Source: VGRW01 sp031396695
GTDB lineage: Bacteria; Myxococcota_A; UBA9160; SZUA-336
DNA length: 64,000 bases
Assembly (NCBI GenBank): GCA_031396695.1
Contig: JANNLG010000062.1
Coordinates: forward strand, 23,255 to 87,254
Direction of reading: 5' to 3'
Notes under the pieces: generated by a model
The model's database searches: none
What the model saw: only the letters and a program-made list of their open reading frames with translations
What the model was told of the DNA's origin: nothing
Position numbers and translations under genes: made by a program
Shown: positions 60,419 to 64,000 of the stretch, in pieces
Numbering within the stretch: position 1 is the stretch's first letter
Layout of the letters: each line of letters starts with the position of its first letter

Positions 60419-61546
60419 ATGTCCTCGCTGCGCTCCATCGCATGGGTCGTTGTGCTCGTCGTGCCCGGTCTCTGCTTCGCGCAGGGCCAGGGTACGGGCG
60501 TGACACCTGACGGCAAGAAGGGACAGATCTACAAGGTCCAGAAGGGCGACACGCTCTGGGGGATCTCGCAGACCTACCTCGGCACGCCGTGGATCTGGCC
60601 GTCGGTTTGGAAGGAGAACGAGGCGGAGATCGCGAATCCGCACCGCATCTTCCCCGGCGAGCTGATCTGGATCTCCGAGGGCATGATGCGCAAGCTCACC
60701 CCAGAAGAGGCCGCACGCCTCGCTGCCGCGGGCGGACAGCTTCCCGAGGAAACGCCCGCCGCACCCGCTCCCGAGGCGCCCGCGCAGGAAGCGCGCAAGA
60801 TCGCGCCAGCCGCCGCGACCGAGGAAGAGGACCCGTTCGCCTCGCTCGACGCCGCCGAGGTCACCGACGACTACAAGATCCAGATACCGACACTTCAGGG
60901 TGTCAGCTTCGTCACGGACGACGCGCTCAAGGCCAGCGGAGCCCTGATGGGAAACCACGAAGAGAACTATTGGACCGTGCAGGGTCAGCGCTCGATCGTG
61001 AGCGTCGGAGAGGGGCAGGCGCACGTCGGTGACGCGTTCACGGTCTTCCGCGTGCGACGCGAACTTCGCCACCCCGATACAGGCGAGAAGCTGGGCTACT
61101 TCATCCAGGTGCTCGGCAAGGCCGAAGTCACGCAGCTCCTGCCGGAGACCTCGTGGGTGCGCATCACGGAGTCGTGGGCGGAGATGCAGCCCGGCGATCG
61201 CGTGATGCCGTTCGTCGAAGAGCCCGATGCCATCACCGAGGTGCGCGTCGGCCAGGCCGTGCGCGGCGAGATCGTCGCATTCGAGCCCTACCGGCAGCGC
61301 GTCGGCGATCGCGACTTCGTGGTGCTCGACCAGGGCACCAAGAACGGTGTCGTGCCGGGCCGGCGCCTCCTGGTGTTCCGCGCCGGACGCCCGGTCCGCG
61401 ATCCGCTCTCGTCCGAGATGTTGATGGTGCCGGACGATGTCGTGGGCGAGGTGTTCGTGGTGAAGTCCGGCGAGAAGACCTCGCTCGCCCTCGTCACGCG
61501 CTCGGACCGCGAGCTCGTGATCGGCGACTCCTTCCGCAACAACTGA
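60419..61546 (+). CDS. Secreted LysM-domain protein
   Basis: A 375-residue protein with a Sec signal peptide (to about GLCFAQ, residue 22). A LysM peptidoglycan-binding domain covers about residues 36-85 (YKVQKGDTLWGISQTYLG, then NPHRIFPGELIWI). An Ala/Pro/Glu-rich linker (about 95-130) leads to a C-terminal beta-rich region of about 230 residues with two repeats (VSVGEGQAHVGDAFTVFR; IVAFEPYRQRVGDRDFVVLD). The family of LysM proteins with this tail is of unknown function. AGGAAAGGGGAA precedes the ATG. It follows the TPR gene by 69 bp and may anchor the export machinery to the wall. Confidence 0.8.
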   Translation: MSSLRSIAWVVVLVVPGLCFAQGQGTGVTPDGKKGQIYKVQKGDTLWGISQTYLGTPWIWPSVWKENEAEIANPHRIFPGELIWISEGMMRKLTPEEAARLAAAGGQLPEETPAAPAPEAPAQEARKIAPAAATEEEDPFASLDAAEVTDDYKIQIPTLQGVSFVTDDALKASGALMGNHEENYWTVQGQRSIVSVGEGQAHVGDAFTVFRVRRELRHPDTGEKLGYFIQVLGKAEVTQLLPETSWVRITESWAEMQPGDRVMPFVEEPDAITEVRVGQAVRGEIVAFEPYRQRVGDRDFVVLDQGTKNGVVPGRRLLVFRAGRPVRDPLSSEMLMVPDDVVGEVFVVKSGEKTSLALVTRSDRELVIGDSFRNN

Positions 61547-61601
61547 TCCGAGAGCTCGCGAGCGCCTCGCTGCGCGCTTCGCTTGCCGCTAGGCTGGGGG
61601 C

Positions 61602-62477
61602 GTGACTCCCCGAGCCATGCTGTTCGTGCCGGGCGACAGCGAGCGCAAGCTCGCCAAGGGCCACGGCGCGGGTGCGGACGCGCTTATCCTCGATCTAGAG
61701 GACGCCGTCGTGCCGGAGCGCCGTCCGCAGGCGCGCGGGCTCGTGCGGGAGTACCTGTCGGCGCGCCGCGGCGCGCGTCGTCCCGCGCTCTGGGTGCGCA
61801 TCAATCCGCTCGACTCGTCCGACGCGCTCGCGGACCTCGCGGGCGTGATGCCGGGCGCTCCCGACGGAATCGTCGTGCCGAAGACCGGCTCGGGCGCGGA
61901 CGTCGTACGGCTCGATCACTTCCTGTCCGCGCTCGAGGCGCGCGAGGGCATCGCGCTCGGCAGCACGCGCATCTTGCCGGTCGCGACCGAGACCGCCGGC
62001 GCGCTGTTCGGACTGTCGAGCTACGTCGGCGCGAGCGCGCGCCTGCACGGCCTGACCTGGGGCGCGGAGGACCTGCCTGCGGCGCTCGGCGCCACGACCA
62101 ATCGCGGCCCGGATGGCGAGCTCTCGTTCGTGTATCAGCTCGCGCGCGCTCTCTGCCTCGCGGCCGCGGTCGCCGCCGACGTGCAGCCGGTCGACACGGT
62201 CTACCCCGACTTCCGCGATCTCGCGGGGCTCGAGCAGAACGCCTCGCGCGCGCGCATGGACGGCTTCACGGGCAAGATCGCGATCCATCCCGACCAGGTG
62301 CCGATCATCCAGGCCGCCTTCACACCGACCGACGCCGAGCTCGCGCACGCGCGCGCGGTGGTTGCGGCGTTCGCGGCCAATCCGACGCTCGGCACCGTCG
62401 CGCTCGAGGGCAAGATGCTCGATCGTCCGCACCTGACGCAGGCCCGGAAGACGCTGGCGCGACACAGCGCGGCGTAG
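61602..62477 (+). CDS. CitE-like HpcH/HpaI aldolase family lyase
   Basis: A 291-residue TIM-barrel protein of the citrate lyase beta subunit-like family. It has LFVPGDSERKLAKG at the start, ALILDLEDAVVPERRPQAR (metal and substrate site), WVRINPLDS, VVPKTGSGADV, TETAGALFGL and the C-terminal GFTGKIAIHPDQV. Family members include malyl-CoA, citramalyl-CoA and beta-methylmalyl-CoA lyases; no citrate lyase alpha or gamma subunit is near, so a stand-alone CoA-ester lyase is likely. GTG start at 61602. It converges on valS with an 8-bp gap. Confidence 0.88.
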   Translation: MTPRAMLFVPGDSERKLAKGHGAGADALILDLEDAVVPERRPQARGLVREYLSARRGARRPALWVRINPLDSSDALADLAGVMPGAPDGIVVPKTGSGADVVRLDHFLSALEAREGIALGSTRILPVATETAGALFGLSSYVGASARLHGLTWGAEDLPAALGATTNRGPDGELSFVYQLARALCLAAAVAADVQPVDTVYPDFRDLAGLEQNASRARMDGFTGKIAIHPDQVPIIQAAFTPTDAELAHARAVVAAFAANPTLGTVALEGKMLDRPHLTQARKTLARHSAA

Positions 62478-62485
62478 CCGCGGGA

Positions 62486-64000
62486 TTAGCTCTCGGCCCC
62501 GGAGTCCGCGAGCTCCACGGTGGTCGCGAACAGCGAGCCGTCGCCGGGCGTGCCCTCGATCAGCTGAACCGCGCTCCGACCGACGGAGCCGGCGTCGAGC
62601 ACGTCGGCGAGCACCGCGCGCAGCGCATCCAGATCCGCTCCGGCCCCGCGCACCTCGAGCCGCGCCACCGGCCAGCGCAAGCTCTTCTTCGCAACCGTCT
62701 TCGCACCGCGGATCTTCATCGATACCTCGCAGGCGGCCGGGTAGGCGCGGCCCGGTCCAGCGACGACGGTTGCGCCGAATTCCGAGATCTTCGGCCACGG
62801 ACTCGTGTGCACGGAGCGCAGGCGGCCTTCTCCCGCGAAACGCCACGACCAGACCTCTTCGGTCACGAACGGAAGCGCCGGCGCGAACAGGCGCAGGAAC
62901 ACTCTCAGCGCGAGCTGCAAGGTGGCGAGCGCCGACTCGCGCTCCGCGGAGGGCGACTCCGCGTATGCGCGCACCTTCACGATCTCGAGGTAGTTGTCGC
63001 AGAAGTCCCAGAACGCCTCTTCGGTCGTCTGCAACGCGCTCGCGAAATCGAATTCGTCGAAGCCACGCGTCGCGCGCACGACGAGCTCTCGCAAGCGCGA
63101 CGCGAAGTCCACGTCCAACGGATGCGCGATGCGATCCGGACCGTGCGACTCCGCGGTCGCGCCCGCACGCTCGAGCTGCAGCAGTGCGAAGCGGCCGGCG
63201 TTCGCGAGCTTGGTCGCGAGTCGGCGGCCGAGCTTCATCACCTGTTCGTCGAGCGCGGTGTCGGCGCCGAGGCGCGCGCGCGCGGCCCAGTAGCGCACGG
63301 CGTCCACCGAGTGCGCGTCGAGCAGCGCCATGGGCGTGACCACGTTGCCCTTGGACTTCGACATCTTCTTGCGATCGGGGTCGAGGATCCACCCGGACAG
63401 CGCCGCGTTGTTCCATGGCAGGCTGTCGTGTTCGAGGTGCGCGCGCACGACGGTCGAAAAGAGCCACGTGCGGATGATGTCGTGGCCCTGCGGGCGCAAG
63501 TCCATGGGGAAGGTGCGCCGGAACAAGTCGTCGTCGGCCTCCCACCGGCACGCGATCTGCGGTGTCAGCGACGAGGTGGCCCATGTGTCCATGACGTCGG
63601 CCTCACCGACGAAACCGTGGGGCTTGCCCCGTTGCTCTTCGCTGTAGCCGGGCGGCACGTGCGATGACGGGTCGATGGGCAAGGCGTCTTCCGATGGCAC
63701 GATGGGGCGGTCCCACAGTGGATCGCCGTCGCCGTCGAGCGCGTACCACAGGGGGATCGGCACACCGAAGAACCGCTGCCGGCTGACGAGCCAGTCGCCG
63801 TTGAGGCCGCGCACCCACGACTCGTAGCGGCCCCGCATGTACGGCGGGACCCAGTTGAGCTCGGTGCCACGGGTGAGCAACTCTTCGCGGAGATCGTCGC
63901 CGCGACCGCCGTTGCGGATGTACCACTGGCGTGTCGTGACGATCTCGAGGGGCTTGTCGCCGCGCTCGTAGAACTTGACCGCATGCGTGATCGCCCGTGG
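62486..64000 (-). CDS. valS: Valine--tRNA ligase, C-terminal part (gene cut by the right edge)
   Basis: The frame is open to base 64000; 504 residues are visible and the N-terminal part with the HIGH motif lies outside. The visible part includes the end of the editing region (TTRQWYIRNGG), LVSRQRFFGVPIPLWY, VMDTWATSSLTPQI, RPQGHDIIRTWLF and the class I signature KKMSKSKGN, followed by the helical anticodon-binding domain. DTWATSSLTP and HDIIRTWLF identify a valyl enzyme. There is little sign of the C-terminal coiled-coil arm of E. coli ValS, so it is the shorter form also found in Actinobacteria and others. Confidence 0.92.
   Translation of the reverse strand, partial: PRAITHAVKFYERGDKPLEIVTTRQWYIRNGGRGDDLREELLTRGTELNWVPPYMRGRYESWVRGLNGDWLVSRQRFFGVPIPLWYALDGDGDPLWDRPIVPSEDALPIDPSSHVPPGYSEEQRGKPHGFVGEADVMDTWATSSLTPQIACRWEADDDLFRRTFPMDLRPQGHDIIRTWLFSTVVRAHLEHDSLPWNNAALSGWILDPDRKKMSKSKGNVVTPMALLDAHSVDAVRYWAARARLGADTALDEQVMKLGRRLATKLANAGRFALLQLERAGATAESHGPDRIAHPLDVDFASRLRELVVRATRGFDEFDFASALQTTEEAFWDFCDNYLEIVKVRAYAESPSAERESALATLQLALRVFLRLFAPALPFVTEEVWSWRFAGEGRLRSVHTSPWPKISEFGATVVAGPGRAYPAACEVSMKIRGAKTVAKKSLRWPVARLEVRGAGADLDALRAVLADVLDAGSVGRSAVQLIEGTPGDGSLFATTVELADSGAES

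Noticed and set aside
57740..61072. Minus-strand open frame of over 1,100 codons opposite the TPR and LysM genes
   Set aside because: It is antisense to genes with lipobox, ribosome-binding site and recognised domains; its translation is Arg/Leu/Val-rich without motifs. Long antisense frames are expected at this G+C content.

Overview
The window is a very G+C-rich, densely packed bacterial chromosome segment with about 62 protein genes, no rRNA or tRNA gene, no insertion sequence and no CRISPR array seen. Gaps are short (none over about 230 bp), 4-bp start/stop overlaps are common, and several convergent genes overlap at their 3' ends. Lipoproteins, HtrA-type periplasmic proteases, a Wza-like export protein and an outer-membrane beta-barrel indicate a Gram-negative cell. 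Two sigma-54 activators, an alkyl-DHAP-synthase-like oxidase, acyl-CoA enzymes and an exosortase-type polysaccharide locus would suit a member of the former Deltaproteobacteria (Myxococcota, Binatota or relatives). That placement is inference, not a phylogenetic result.

Layout. 1-9.8 kb: mixed accessory and metabolic genes (DoxX end, di-haem oxidoreductase, MOSC protein, a GNAT-SnoaL fusion, cupin, small-molecule kinase, two alpha/beta hydrolases, an Asp-rich secreted protein, an acyltransferase). 9.8-13.6 kb: lipid and acyl-CoA genes. 13.6-20.3 kb: three HtrA-like proteases, galactokinase and a flavin oxidoreductase. 20.3-25.4 kb: thiS-thiG-thiE operon with the third HtrA coupled to its end, then alr, purD, tsaC and a DciA-like gene. 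25.4-29.8 kb: the rpsP-khpA-rimM-trmD-rplS translation operon, ending in a membrane-anchored SMC/YhaN-like protein whose ATPase motifs all look lost. 29.8-33.1 kb: yraN-like gene, rsmI, ligA.

33.2-61.5 kb is the main system: a regulated exopolysaccharide locus. A soluble histidine kinase and a sigma-54 activator precede a -24/-12 promoter that should drive chain-length determinant, ATPase, tyrosine kinase, WecA-like initiator and Wzy-like polymerase genes. A second, nearly identical -24/-12 promoter precedes an orphan sigma-54 activator followed by the export lipoprotein, a beta-barrel and a UDP-HexNAc dehydrogenase. Nucleotide-sugar genes follow (two NDP-sugar dehydrogenases, two epimerases, Gmd, ManC plus a stand-alone PMI-type cupin), with an amidotransferase, one glycosyltransferase, a kinase, a VanZ-like protein, a Crp/Fnr regulator, a large TPR lipoprotein and a LysM protein. 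The gene content resembles exosortase (XrtA/PEP-CTERM) polysaccharide loci, but no exosortase lies in the window.

The window ends with a CitE-like lyase and the 3' part of valS, which runs off the right edge.
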